Assembly (NCBI GenBank): GCA_019117005.1
Contig: DXAO01000039.1
Coordinates: forward strand, 1-46,433
Source: Candidatus Collinsella stercoripullorum
GTDB lineage: Bacteria > Actinomycetota > Coriobacteriia > Coriobacteriales > Coriobacteriaceae
Length of the DNA stretch: 46,433 nt
Direction: 5' to 3'
Shown here: piece after piece, positions 25,194 to 33,178 of the stretch
How positions within the stretch are numbered: the stretch's first letter is position 1
Layout: each line of letters opens with the position of its first letter
Program-made: the position numbers and the translations under genes
Notes under the pieces: generated by a model
Database searches by the model: none
The model's input: only the letters and a program-made list of their open reading frames with translations
Told to the model about the DNA's origin: nothing

Positions 25194-26816
25194 ATGGTGC
25201 GGGATCCATCGGTATCCACCCCCGATCAGCGACCCGAGCGCCACCATGGCCTGAGCATCGACGACATGTCCTCTTCTACCGCAGCCCTGCTTCGCGACCG
25301 CAACCTCAGCGATCAGGAGACAAAGGTGGCGTTTGCCCTGTACGGGGACTACTCTACAGCTCGAATGGCGCAGGCTCTCGGAATATCCCGCTCCACCGCT
25401 GGAACCTACTGTTCGAGGCTCTATGCAAAACTAGGCGTTGCGAACCGTTCAGAAGCAAGATCGGCGCTTGTCCGAATCCTCGGTCCGACAGAAGACTACC
25501 TCCGGAAGGATGAGGGCAGGCGCCGATGGGTACCGCGATCCACGCTGACGGCATCCGTCAGTTTTGGCATCACGGTCAGCGGGATCGGCGTCCTCATCGC
25601 TTCGCTGTGCACCCGTCCATCATTTCCCTCGGCGTGGGCCATCTCCCGCATAGAATCCATGCCACCTCCATGCTTGATACTCCTTGGCTTGGCATGCATC
25701 GCGTTTGCACGCACCCCCAGACACCGCAGGACATCCTGGCAGTACGAGGCATGCTCGGCATGTTCAGGGCTCGCCCTGCTCATTCTCGTCCAAGACCTGT
25801 TCTCACCAATCCGAAGGACAATCTGCGGGCGCCTCGTTGAGGGGGGTTTCGGCTTCGCTGTTTATACAGCTCTCGTTGCAGCGCTGATCGTATACGCCGT
25901 GGTGCACTTTTCGACCATATCGGCGAACATCCATCTCGGGCTGTCTGCACTGGCATGCCTTGCAGTGGCCGCCCCGATCATTGTCATTCTGGAACTCGGC
26001 GTGCCGAATAGGGTTGCCGCCCTTCTTTTCATGTCGGCAACGGTTCTTTCGGGTCAAGCCTCCCTACGAACGGGGCCTGTCGTCCTCCAGCCCGACAATC
26101 GTCCGGCACGCCGCCGGAATCGCTTACCGAAGGCCCAAAAAGCGCTTATCGGCCTGTTCGGTTTCCTTTTCGCGCATATCGTTTCCACCGACGGACACCG
26201 TGCTATCGAAGTGATAAGCGGCTGGCATCTGCTGTCCTTCGCCTGCGTCGCGGTTCTAGTCGCCCTGTGCGCCCTATTGCAGCACGCCTATCGCCGCGGC
26301 GCAATCGGGCTGGACGCCCTTCTATCCGAGATCGTCGGATGGGTGTTGATGGGGTTCGGTACTTCATCTGCGCTGGCGCATGTGCCGCAGATGCAGGACG
26401 CCCTTTCCAAACCCTCACTCGCCCAAATGTTTGCCGTTTTGCTGCTGTTGACCGCCGCCGGTATCGCGACCGATCTCCTCATCAGATATATCGGGCGCAA
26501 GCGATACGACGCACTCGATGAGGAGGACCGGCTTATGACAGCGCTCGCCTGGCATGCGGTTCAACTTACCCAGAGTGAATACCGTGTGCTCGCGCGCGTT
26601 CTCCATGGTGACAGCATCGAGGAGGCGGCAGCCCGTCTATGCGTCACCAAGGCAACGGTCAATACGCATCTGACCCATATATATCGAAAACTGGGCGTTC
26701 ACTCCCTCCCCGAGCTTAGAAGCAAGATGGAGGACATGGAAGCGTCGTGCGCCCGCAGGGCGGTCTTCGCTCTTCGCAAGGTTGAGGACGGCGGCCCTCA
26801 CAAGAGAGCGCGCTGA
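25194..26816 (+). CDS. Polytopic membrane regulator with LuxR-type HTH at both ends
   Basis: A 540-residue protein. Residues 38-95 form a LuxR/GerE helix-turn-helix (LSDQETKVAFALYGDYS, MAQALGISRSTAGTYCSRLY, AKLGVANRSEA). About ten hydrophobic helices follow between 112 and 440. Residues 458-510 are a second LuxR HTH (LTQSEYRVLARVLHGDS, AARLCVTKATVNTHLTHIYR, KLGVHSLPEL). Coriobacteriia are known for membrane proteins with one C-terminal LuxR domain; two flanking domains is unusual. It probably senses a signal in the membrane and controls nearby genes such as the secreted peptide. ATG at 25194 follows AAAGGCGGGACGCC. A later Met (residue 25) would still keep HTH1. Confidence 0.88.
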   Translation: MVRDPSVSTPDQRPERHHGLSIDDMSSSTAALLRDRNLSDQETKVAFALYGDYSTARMAQALGISRSTAGTYCSRLYAKLGVANRSEARSALVRILGPTEDYLRKDEGRRRWVPRSTLTASVSFGITVSGIGVLIASLCTRPSFPSAWAISRIESMPPPCLILLGLACIAFARTPRHRRTSWQYEACSACSGLALLILVQDLFSPIRRTICGRLVEGGFGFAVYTALVAALIVYAVVHFSTISANIHLGLSALACLAVAAPIIVILELGVPNRVAALLFMSATVLSGQASLRTGPVVLQPDNRPARRRNRLPKAQKALIGLFGFLFAHIVSTDGHRAIEVISGWHLLSFACVAVLVALCALLQHAYRRGAIGLDALLSEIVGWVLMGFGTSSALAHVPQMQDALSKPSLAQMFAVLLLLTAAGIATDLLIRYIGRKRYDALDEEDRLMTALAWHAVQLTQSEYRVLARVLHGDSIEEAAARLCVTKATVNTHLTHIYRKLGVHSLPELRSKMEDMEASCARRAVFALRKVEDGGPHKRAR

Positions 26817-26958
26817 GCGAGCTCCCGTCCAGGCAGAGTCCGCACCGACCCGCGGCGCGCCCGGCGTCCCGAGACCCCGCACGCAGCCCCTTGGCCGATG
26901 AAGCGCCGACGCGGCCGACTTCCCCCCGTTCGGAGCACCTGCCACCTGCGTCGCGGGG

Positions 26959-27047
26959 TATACTTGACCTGTATGCGCCGCCCGCTTGGGCGGACGCGTG
27001 CAGGGTTGCACGCGGGATGCGCGCCCGCGCCGGGCTTTTCGCATCCC
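26959..27047 (+). promoter_or_regulatory. nfnAB promoter and structured, attenuator-like leader
   Basis: A -10 box TATACT (26959-26964) gives a start near 26971 and a leader of about 98 bases. It holds three hairpins in a row: CCGCCC/GGGCGG (26978-26993), GCGTGCA/TGCACGC (26996-27013) and GCCCG/CGGGC (27023-27035) followed by TTTT, the last enclosed by GGGATGCG/CGCATCCC (27014-27021 and 27040-27047). The third is terminator-like, so expression may be set by attenuation. No known riboswitch is recognised. Confidence 0.5.
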
Positions 27048-27068
27048 CGCAGATAAGAGAGGGGTTTT

Positions 27069-27905
27069 ATGTACAAGATCCTGAAGAAGACGCAATTCTC
27101 GGAGAAGGTCTTCGAGTTCCGCGTCCACGCCCCGAGGATGGCCAAGAAGGCGCACGCCGGCCAGTTCCTCATGGTGCGCATCGACGAGACCGGCGAGCGC
27201 GTCCCGTTCACCTTCGCCAACTGGAACCCGGAGGAGGGCTGGATCGAGTTCATCTTCATGGTCGTCGGCAAGACCACCGAGTGCCTGTCCAAGCTCGAGG
27301 AGGGCGACGAGATCCGTGACATCACCGGACCGCTCGGCTGCCCCACCGAGGTCGAGGGCGAGCGCGTCGCCGTCATCGGCGGCGGCGTCGGCCTGGCCAT
27401 CGCCTACCCCGTCGCCCGCACCCTGTGCGAGCAGGGCAAGAAAGTCTCCGTCATCATGGGCGCGCGCACCAAGGACCTGCTGATCCTGTTCGAGCAGTTC
27501 GCCGCGCTGCCGCTGGAGAACCTGTTCATCACCACCGACGACGGCTCCATGGGCGAGAAGGGCGTCGTGACCCTGCCGCTGCGCCGCCTGTGCGAGTCCG
27601 ATGCGATCGATTCCTGCTTCTGCGTCGGCCCCGTCCCCATGATGAAGTTCTCGACCCTCACCTGCCGCGAGTTCAAGATCCCCATCATCGCCAGCCTCAA
27701 CCCCATCATGGTCGACGGCACCGGCATGTGCGGGTGCTGCCGCGTCGAGGTGGGCGGCGAGACCAAGTTCGCCTGCGTCGACGGCCCCGACTTCGACGCC
27801 AACCTGGTCGACTGGGATGACCTCGCCCACCGTCAGGCCAGCTACCGCGCCGAGGAGGCCGCTTCCATCAAGCATTACGAGGAGGACTGCGCATGCCAGA
27901 AGTAA
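27069..27905 (+). CDS. nfnA: NADH-dependent ferredoxin:NADP+ oxidoreductase subunit A
   Basis: Small subunit of the cytoplasmic flavin-based bifurcating NfnAB complex, which balances ferredoxin, NADH and NADPH pools. The 278 residues form a ferredoxin-reductase-like FAD/NAD module (VPFTFANW, GPLGCPTEV, VIGGGVGLAIAYPVAR) with a C-terminal [2Fe-2S] cysteine cluster (GTGMCGCCRV and KFACVDGP). The start at 27069 follows AAGAGAGGGG. It overlaps nfnB by 13 bases. Alone it could be called a dihydroorotate dehydrogenase electron-transfer or sulfide dehydrogenase subunit, but the nfnB partner settles the call. Confidence 0.92.
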   Translation: MYKILKKTQFSEKVFEFRVHAPRMAKKAHAGQFLMVRIDETGERVPFTFANWNPEEGWIEFIFMVVGKTTECLSKLEEGDEIRDITGPLGCPTEVEGERVAVIGGGVGLAIAYPVARTLCEQGKKVSVIMGARTKDLLILFEQFAALPLENLFITTDDGSMGEKGVVTLPLRRLCESDAIDSCFCVGPVPMMKFSTLTCREFKIPIIASLNPIMVDGTGMCGCCRVEVGGETKFACVDGPDFDANLVDWDDLAHRQASYRAEEAASIKHYEEDCACQK

Positions 27906-29299
27906 AGTACCGCCCCAACATCGGCGCGCCCCGCACCCCCGCCAACGAGGAGCCCGCCGCCGAGCGCGCGCGCGATTTCCGCCCGGTCGACACGGGTTAC
28001 ACCAAGGCCGACGCCATCGCCGAGGCCAACCGCTGCCTCGACTGCAAGAAGCCCCTGTGCATGGAGGGCTGCCCGGTCGGCGTCCATATCCCGCAGTTCA
28101 TCGAGAAGATCCGCGAGGAGGACTGGGCCGGCGCGCTTTCCACCATCAAGGCGGACAACCTGCTGCCCTCCGTCTGCGGCCGCGTGTGCCCGCAGGAGAA
28201 CCAGTGCGAGGGCAAGTGCATCCTCGGCAAGAAGGGCGACCCCGTCGCCATCGGTCAGCTGGAGCGCATGCTCGGCGACATGGCAGACGAGGTGGGCGAG
28301 GCTCCCGAGTGCAAGCCGTCCAACGGCCACAAGGTCGCCATCGTGGGCTCCGGCCCCTCCGGCATCGCGTGCGCCGGCGAGCTGGCCCGCGAGGGCTTCG
28401 ACGTCACCGTCTTCGAGGCCTTCTTCACCGGCGGCGGCGTGCTGACCTACGGCATCCCCGAGTTCCGTCTGCCAAAGGCCATTGTCAAGCGCGAGATCGA
28501 GGGCCTGGAGCAGCTGGGCGTCCACTTCGAGTACAACTCCGTCGCCGGCCGCCTGTTCGATGCCGAGGAGCTGTTCAACGAGGAGGGCTTCGACGCCCTG
28601 TACCTCGCCGTGGGCGCCGGCCTTCCGCGCTTCCTCCACGTCAAGGGCGAGAACCTGCCCGGCGTGTACTGCGCCAACGAGTACCTCACCCGCACGAACC
28701 TCATGAAGGCCTACGAGTTCCCCGAGTACGACACGCCGATCCGCCACGGCAAGAACGTCGTGGTGTTCGGCGGCGGCAACGTGGCCATGGATGCCGCGCG
28801 CACCGCGCTGCGCCTGGGCGCCGAGCACGTGACGCTGGCCTACCGCCGCACCGAGGCCGAGATGCCCGCCCGTCGCGCGGAGATCCACCACGCCAAGGAG
28901 GAGGGCGTCGAGATCCTCGAGCTCTGCAACCCGCTGCGCTTCCTGCCCGGCCCGGACGGCTTCGTGTCGACCATCGAGCTGCAGCGCATGGAGCTCGGCG
29001 AGCCCGACTCGTCGGGCCGTCGTCGCCCCATCCCGGTCCAGGACTCCGAGTTCGCCATCCCCTGCGACGTCGCCATCACGGCCATCGGCACCCGCGCGAA
29101 CCCGTTCGCCAAGCTCTGCGCCGACGTCGAGCTCAACCGCTGGGGTCTCATCGAGGCCGATGAGGACGGCCGCACCTCCAACCCGCGCGTCTGGGCCGGC
29201 GGCGACATCGTCACCGGTGCCGCGACGGTCATCCTGGCCATGGGCGCCGGCAAGAAGGCCGCCGCGTCCATCAAGAAGACGATCCTGGGCGAGGAGTAG
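27893..29299 (+). CDS. nfnB: NADH-dependent ferredoxin:NADP+ oxidoreductase subunit B (GltA-like)
   Basis: Large subunit of NfnAB, related to the small subunit of glutamate synthase. The 468 residues begin with cysteines for two [4Fe-4S] clusters (CLDCKKPLCMEGCPVG and CGRVCPQENQCEGKC), then an FAD site (AIVGSGPSGIACAGELAREG) and an NADP(H) site (VVVFGGGNVAMDAARTALR), ending with the second FAD segment (VWAGGDIVTGAATVILAMG). Bifurcation occurs at this subunit's FAD. The start at 27893 has GAGGAGGACTGC upstream. No glutamate synthase large subunit lies next to it, which supports NfnB rather than GltD. Confidence 0.94.
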   Translation: MPEVKYRPNIGAPRTPANEEPAAERARDFRPVDTGYTKADAIAEANRCLDCKKPLCMEGCPVGVHIPQFIEKIREEDWAGALSTIKADNLLPSVCGRVCPQENQCEGKCILGKKGDPVAIGQLERMLGDMADEVGEAPECKPSNGHKVAIVGSGPSGIACAGELAREGFDVTVFEAFFTGGGVLTYGIPEFRLPKAIVKREIEGLEQLGVHFEYNSVAGRLFDAEELFNEEGFDALYLAVGAGLPRFLHVKGENLPGVYCANEYLTRTNLMKAYEFPEYDTPIRHGKNVVVFGGGNVAMDAARTALRLGAEHVTLAYRRTEAEMPARRAEIHHAKEEGVEILELCNPLRFLPGPDGFVSTIELQRMELGEPDSSGRRRPIPVQDSEFAIPCDVAITAIGTRANPFAKLCADVELNRWGLIEADEDGRTSNPRVWAGGDIVTGAATVILAMGAGKKAAASIKKTILGEE

Positions 29300-29333
29300 G
29301 ACCGCTCGGGACCATAGGGCAAAAACCGCACAG

Positions 29334-29368
29334 GCGCCCGCCGGCACGCGACCGGCGGGCGCTTTTTT
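29334..29368 (+). terminator. Intrinsic terminator after nfnAB
   Basis: GCGCCCGCCGG (29334-29344), loop CACGCGA, CCGGCGGGCGC (29352-29362), then TTTTTT. A textbook 11-base stem. Confidence 0.95.
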
Positions 29369-29395
29369 GTCGGGCATGGGGACCGTTGCCGCCAA

Positions 29396-29459
29396 GGGAA
29401 AATGGGGACAGGCACTTATTTCCCACTTGTGGGAAATAAGTGCCTGTCCCCATTTTCCC
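29396..29459. repeat. Palindromic element B, perfect 31-bp arms
   Basis: Arms 29396-29426 and 29429-29459 are exact reverse complements with a 2-base centre (TT). Each holds AAAATGGGGACAGGCACTTA. It sits between nfnB and oadA, which are convergent. A half copy lies at 13709-13740. The core resembles REP-like repeats linked to RAYT transposases; no such transposase is in this window. Confidence 0.9.
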
Positions 29460-29482
29460 GTTTTCCCGCGGCGCGGAACGAG

Positions 29483-29518
29483 GCGGGCGGCACCCGGGTT
29501 GCCCCGGATGCCGCCCGC
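29483..29518 (-). terminator. Stem-loop downstream of oadA
   Basis: A 16-base stem with one G-T pair (29483-29498 with 29503-29518) and a four-base loop lies 26 bases past the oadA stop. No T-run follows. Likely the end of the citrate operon. Confidence 0.6.
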
Positions 29519-29544
29519 AAGCGACAAGTTTGCCGTCTTATCGG

Positions 29545-30936
29545 TTAGGCCTCGATGGAGACCTCGACCTCCTGCACGGGGACGTCGTAGAACGGGTCCT
29601 CGCGGCGGCCGAGGAAGTCGCGCGCCTGGTCGGGGAACAGCGCGTAGTCGAGCACGTCCTCCTCGCTCTTGGCGTACTGCTTGATCTCCTCGCGGATGGC
29701 GGGCAGCGCCGGCTCGATGAGGTCGGCCGGACGGCAGGTGATGGGCTCGTCGTCACCGATGATCATCTTCTGGACCTCCGGGTCGATCGGCGCGGGGGAC
29801 TTGCCGTACTGACCGTGGACGTAGTCCTTGATCTCCTTGGGAACGACCTTGTAGCGCTCGCCGGTCACGACGTTCATCATGGCCTGGGAACCGACCATCT
29901 GGGACAGCGGGGTCACCAGCGGCGGATAGCCCAGGTCGGCGCGGACGCGCGGCACCTCGGCGAGCACCTCGTTGTACTTGTCGGACACGCCGAGGTCCTT
30001 GAGGTTGGAGATGAGGTTCGACAGCATGCCGCCGGGGACCTTGTACAGCAGGGCCTTGGGCTCGACCTCCATGACCTTGGGGTTCAGGGTGCCGTTCTCC
30101 TTGAACTTCGTGCGCACCGGCGCGAAGTGCTGCGCGATCTCCTCGAGCTTGTCCATCTTCAGGCCGGTGGAGTAGCCCATGCCCTCGAGCGCGATGGCCA
30201 TGGACTCAGTGCACGGCTGGGAGGTGCCGCCGGCGAAGGCGGAGATGGCGGTGTCGATGATGTCGGCGCCGGCCTTCACGGAGTTCAGCAGCGTCATCTC
30301 GGCGATGCCCGCGGTGCAGTGCGTGTGCACCTCGAGCGGCAGGTCGACGGCGGCCTTGATCTCGCCCACGAGCTCGGTGGCGACACCGGGCTCGAGCACG
30401 CCGGCCATGTCCTTGATGCAGATGGTGTCGGCGCCGGCCTTGGCCATCTCCTTGGCGAGGTTCACGAAGTACGGGACCGTGTGCACGTCGCTCGTGGTGT
30501 AGCAGATGGCGGCCTGGACCTCGCCGCCGGCCTCCTTGGCCGCGCGGATGGAGGTCTGCAGGTTGCGGACGTCGTTCAGGGCGTCGAAGATGCGGATGAC
30601 GTCGATGCCGTTCTCCACGGACTTCCTGACCATGGACTCGACGATGTCATCGGCGTAGTTGCGGTACCCCAGCAGGTTCTGGCCGCGCAGGAGCATCTGC
30701 AGCTTCGTGTTCTTCACATGGGCGCGGAAGGTGCGCAGGCGCTCCCAGGGGTCCTCGTTCAGGTAGCGCAGGCACGAGTCGAACGTGGCGCCGCCCCAGA
30801 CCTCCATGGAGTAGTAGCCCGCCTGATCCATCGTCTCCAGGATCGGCAGCATGTCCTCGATGGGCATGCGCGTGGCGATCTGGCTCTGCTGACCGTCGCG
30901 CAGGGCGGTCTCGGTGAACTTGATCTGCTTGCTCAT
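29545..30936 (-). CDS. oadA: Oxaloacetate decarboxylase alpha subunit, carboxyltransferase only
   Basis: Moves the C4 carboxyl of oxaloacetate to biotin, giving pyruvate, in the sodium-pumping decarboxylase. The 463 residues have TETALRDGQQSQIATRM with the carboxyltransferase core, the MEVWGGATFD segment, ICIKDMAGVL, HTHCTAGIAE and a PYC_OADA-like C-terminal domain. The protein ends near residue 463 without the biotin domain that finishes the classical 590-residue OadA; the biotin carrier is a separate gene at 36134-36553. The start at 30936 has AAGGAGG rather far upstream. It is the last gene of the citrate operon, three bases after citX. Confidence 0.94.
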   Translation of the reverse strand: MSKQIKFTETALRDGQQSQIATRMPIEDMLPILETMDQAGYYSMEVWGGATFDSCLRYLNEDPWERLRTFRAHVKNTKLQMLLRGQNLLGYRNYADDIVESMVRKSVENGIDVIRIFDALNDVRNLQTSIRAAKEAGGEVQAAICYTTSDVHTVPYFVNLAKEMAKAGADTICIKDMAGVLEPGVATELVGEIKAAVDLPLEVHTHCTAGIAEMTLLNSVKAGADIIDTAISAFAGGTSQPCTESMAIALEGMGYSTGLKMDKLEEIAQHFAPVRTKFKENGTLNPKVMEVEPKALLYKVPGGMLSNLISNLKDLGVSDKYNEVLAEVPRVRADLGYPPLVTPLSQMVGSQAMMNVVTGERYKVVPKEIKDYVHGQYGKSPAPIDPEVQKMIIGDDEPITCRPADLIEPALPAIREEIKQYAKSEEDVLDYALFPDQARDFLGRREDPFYDVPVQEVEVSIEA

Positions 30937-30939
30937 GGT

Positions 30940-31569
30940 TTAGATATGACCTCCTTGCTGGATGATTTCGGCAATCTTCTCCTGCATCTCATATACGGTG
31001 TGCGCGCGCGAGCGGGCGCATGCCTTCGCCTCGCCGTCGCAGATCAGGCACCTGCGCGGCGGCAGGTCCAGCTCGGTCCGGGAGACCGAACGGGGCGCCG
31101 CGTCCCCTCGTCCGAGCACATCGAGGTCCGCCAGCCTTCCCAGCGGATGGTCCTGCTCGATACCCGTCATCCTGCGCTTGAGCTCCTCGGGGGCAAGCCC
31201 CACGAGCTCCATGAGCTCCGGGCCCGCAGGTCCCCCCAAGCGCGTCCGCCGGCGCACCGGCACGTCGGCCAGGGCCGCATCCGCCGCCGCCATGAGCTCG
31301 TCGAAGACGCGCTCGAGCACCGCGGAGGTCTTGTGCGGACCGGGGATGGACAGGGTCGCGGACAGCAGGCTCTCGCCCTCGTCCGCCTCCGCGAGCAGGC
31401 GCCGCTGGCAGGCGGCACGGCGCTCGCGGGCATCGAGCATGGCGGGGAGCTCCACGGACGGCCCGTCGAACACGTCGGCGAACGACGGGACACGGCCCCG
31501 GGGCCCGACGGCCCCCGCCTGCGACCCATCGCCCGCGACGGCGCCCGTGCGGTTCTCGGTTGCGTCCAT
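30940..31569 (-). CDS. citX: Citrate lyase holo-ACP synthase CitX
   Basis: Transfers the phosphoribosyl-dephospho-CoA prosthetic group, made from the CitG product, to a serine of CitD. The diagnostic segment is near the C terminus: PLGRLADLDVLGRG, SRTELDLPPRRCLICDGEAK and CARSRAHTVYEM. The first 30 or so residues are low complexity (Ala/Gly) before SFADVFDG. Length (209) is a little above the usual 180 because of that stretch. The ATG at 31569 has GGGAGGGG upstream. It lies between citF and oadA. It is the only citX in the window although there are two CitD proteins. Confidence 0.92.
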   Translation of the reverse strand: MDATENRTGAVAGDGSQAGAVGPRGRVPSFADVFDGPSVELPAMLDARERRAACQRRLLAEADEGESLLSATLSIPGPHKTSAVLERVFDELMAAADAALADVPVRRRTRLGGPAGPELMELVGLAPEELKRRMTGIEQDHPLGRLADLDVLGRGDAAPRSVSRTELDLPPRRCLICDGEAKACARSRAHTVYEMQEKIAEIIQQGGHI

Positions 31570-31642
31570 GCGGCCCCCCTCCCTTCGATATCCCCGCGGG
31601 GCGGCCCGGAAGACCGGGCGCCCCGCGGGACGTGCGCTCGAA

Positions 31643-33178
31643 CTACTTGCAGTTGCGCACCGCGTCGATCAGCGTGCCGTCGCGGTACTCGATGAGGGCG
31701 ACGGTCTTGTCGCCGAACTCGATCGGCTTCGGCTCGCCCACGATGGCGTAGGCGCGGTCGCGCAGCTCCTCGATGGTGAACTGCGGGACCTTGAGGTCCT
31801 TGAAGGCCTCGATCAGGTCGGTGCGCGCCGGGTTCACGGCGATGCCGACCTCGGTCACGAGCACGTCGATGCTCGAGCCCGGCGTGACGACCGTGGTGAC
31901 CTTGTCGACGACGGTCGGGATGCGGCCGCGGATGAGCGGCGCGCAGATGATGGCCATCTTGGAGCCGGCGGCGGCGTCGCAGTGGCCGCCGGAGGCGCCG
32001 CGGATCACGCCGTCGGAACCGGTGATGACGTTGACGTTGAAGTCGGTGTCGATCTCCAGCGCGGACAGGATGACCATGTCCAGGCGGTTGACCATGGCGC
32101 CCTTGGAGAGCGGCGAGGCGTACATGGACGCGTCGATCTCCAGATGGGTGGCGTTGCGGGCCAGCGACGCGCCGGAGGGCGTGTCGAAGTCCTGCACGTC
32201 GGTGATGGCACCGACCAGGCCCTCGTCGAGCAGCTCGACCATGGAGTTGGTGATGCCGCCGAGCGCGAAGGAGGCCTTGACGTCGTTGTCGATCATGCCC
32301 TGACGCAGGAAGCGCGTCACCGCGAGGGAGGCGCCGCCGGTGCCGGTCTGGAAGGAGAAGCCCGGCTTGAAGTACGGGGACGCCATCATGACGTCGGCCG
32401 CGTACTCGGCGATGATGAGCTCCTTGGGGTTCTTGGTGAAGCGCGTGGCGCCCTTGGCGATGCCCTTGGGGTCGCCGATGGCGTCGACCTTCACCACGTA
32501 GTCGACCTGCGACTGCGGGATGGAGATCTTGGTGTTGATGTAGGGCACCAGGTTGTCGGTGACGAGGACCACCTGGTCGGCGTACTGGGCGTCCATGAGC
32601 GCGTAGCCGAGCGAACCGCACGCGGAGGGACCCTCGAAGCCGTTGGCGTTGCCGTACTCGTCGCAGCAGGGGGCGCCCAGGAAGGCGACGTCGATGTGGA
32701 TGTCGCCGCGCTCGATGGCGCGGGCGCGGCCGCCGTGGCTGCGGATGATGACCGGCTCGTCCATGATGCCGGCGGAGATGGCGGCGCCCAGCTTGTCGCG
32801 CAGGCCGGAGGAGGTGATGTGGGTCACCACGCCGTTCTTGATGTGCTCGATCAGCGGCTCGTGCACGTTGGCGATGGAGCTCGGGGCGATCGAGATGTCC
32901 TTGATGCCCATGCGGGCGATCTCATCGAGCACCATGTTCATCACGTAGTCGCCCTCACGGAAGTGATGGTGGAACGAGATGGTCATGCCGTCGGTGATGC
33001 CCGTCTTGACGATGGCGTCGTGGATGGAGTCGAGGAGCTTGGACTCGCCCGGGGTGCGCGGGTGCACGGTGTGCACGGCGGCGGCGTAGGGCTTGACGTT
33101 CTCGAACTCCGAGCCGAAGGTGCCGAACTGCTCGGCGTACGCGTCGGGAATCTCCCGACCGACCTTGTTGAGAGCCAT
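31643..33178 (-). CDS. citF: Citrate lyase alpha subunit (set 1)
   Basis: Citrate:acetyl-ACP transferase, which swaps acetyl for citrate on the CitD thioester. The 511 residues show the family start [72 protein letters not shown] and the C-terminal DRAYAIVGEP. The ATG at 33178 overlaps the citE stop (TAATG) and has GGGGAGGAGG upstream. It forms the lyase with CitD and CitE just upstream; a second copy is at 40860-42422. Confidence 0.96.
   Translation of the reverse strand: MALNKVGREIPDAYAEQFGTFGSEFENVKPYAAAVHTVHPRTPGESKLLDSIHDAIVKTGITDGMTISFHHHFREGDYVMNMVLDEIARMGIKDISIAPSSIANVHEPLIEHIKNGVVTHITSSGLRDKLGAAISAGIMDEPVIIRSHGGRARAIERGDIHIDVAFLGAPCCDEYGNANGFEGPSACGSLGYALMDAQYADQVVLVTDNLVPYINTKISIPQSQVDYVVKVDAIGDPKGIAKGATRFTKNPKELIIAEYAADVMMASPYFKPGFSFQTGTGGASLAVTRFLRQGMIDNDVKASFALGGITNSMVELLDEGLVGAITDVQDFDTPSGASLARNATHLEIDASMYASPLSKGAMVNRLDMVILSALEIDTDFNVNVITGSDGVIRGASGGHCDAAAGSKMAIICAPLIRGRIPTVVDKVTTVVTPGSSIDVLVTEVGIAVNPARTDLIEAFKDLKVPQFTIEELRDRAYAIVGEPKPIEFGDKTVALIEYRDGTLIDAVRNCK

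Noticed and set aside
23341..26958. Insertion sequence or prophage carrying the AT-rich island
   Set aside because: No transposase, integrase, terminal inverted repeats or target duplications could be found at the edges.
27069..29299. Glutamate synthase or dihydroorotate dehydrogenase electron-transfer pair
   Set aside because: The paired arrangement and cluster motifs match NfnA-NfnB, and neither a glutamate synthase large subunit nor pyrD lies nearby.
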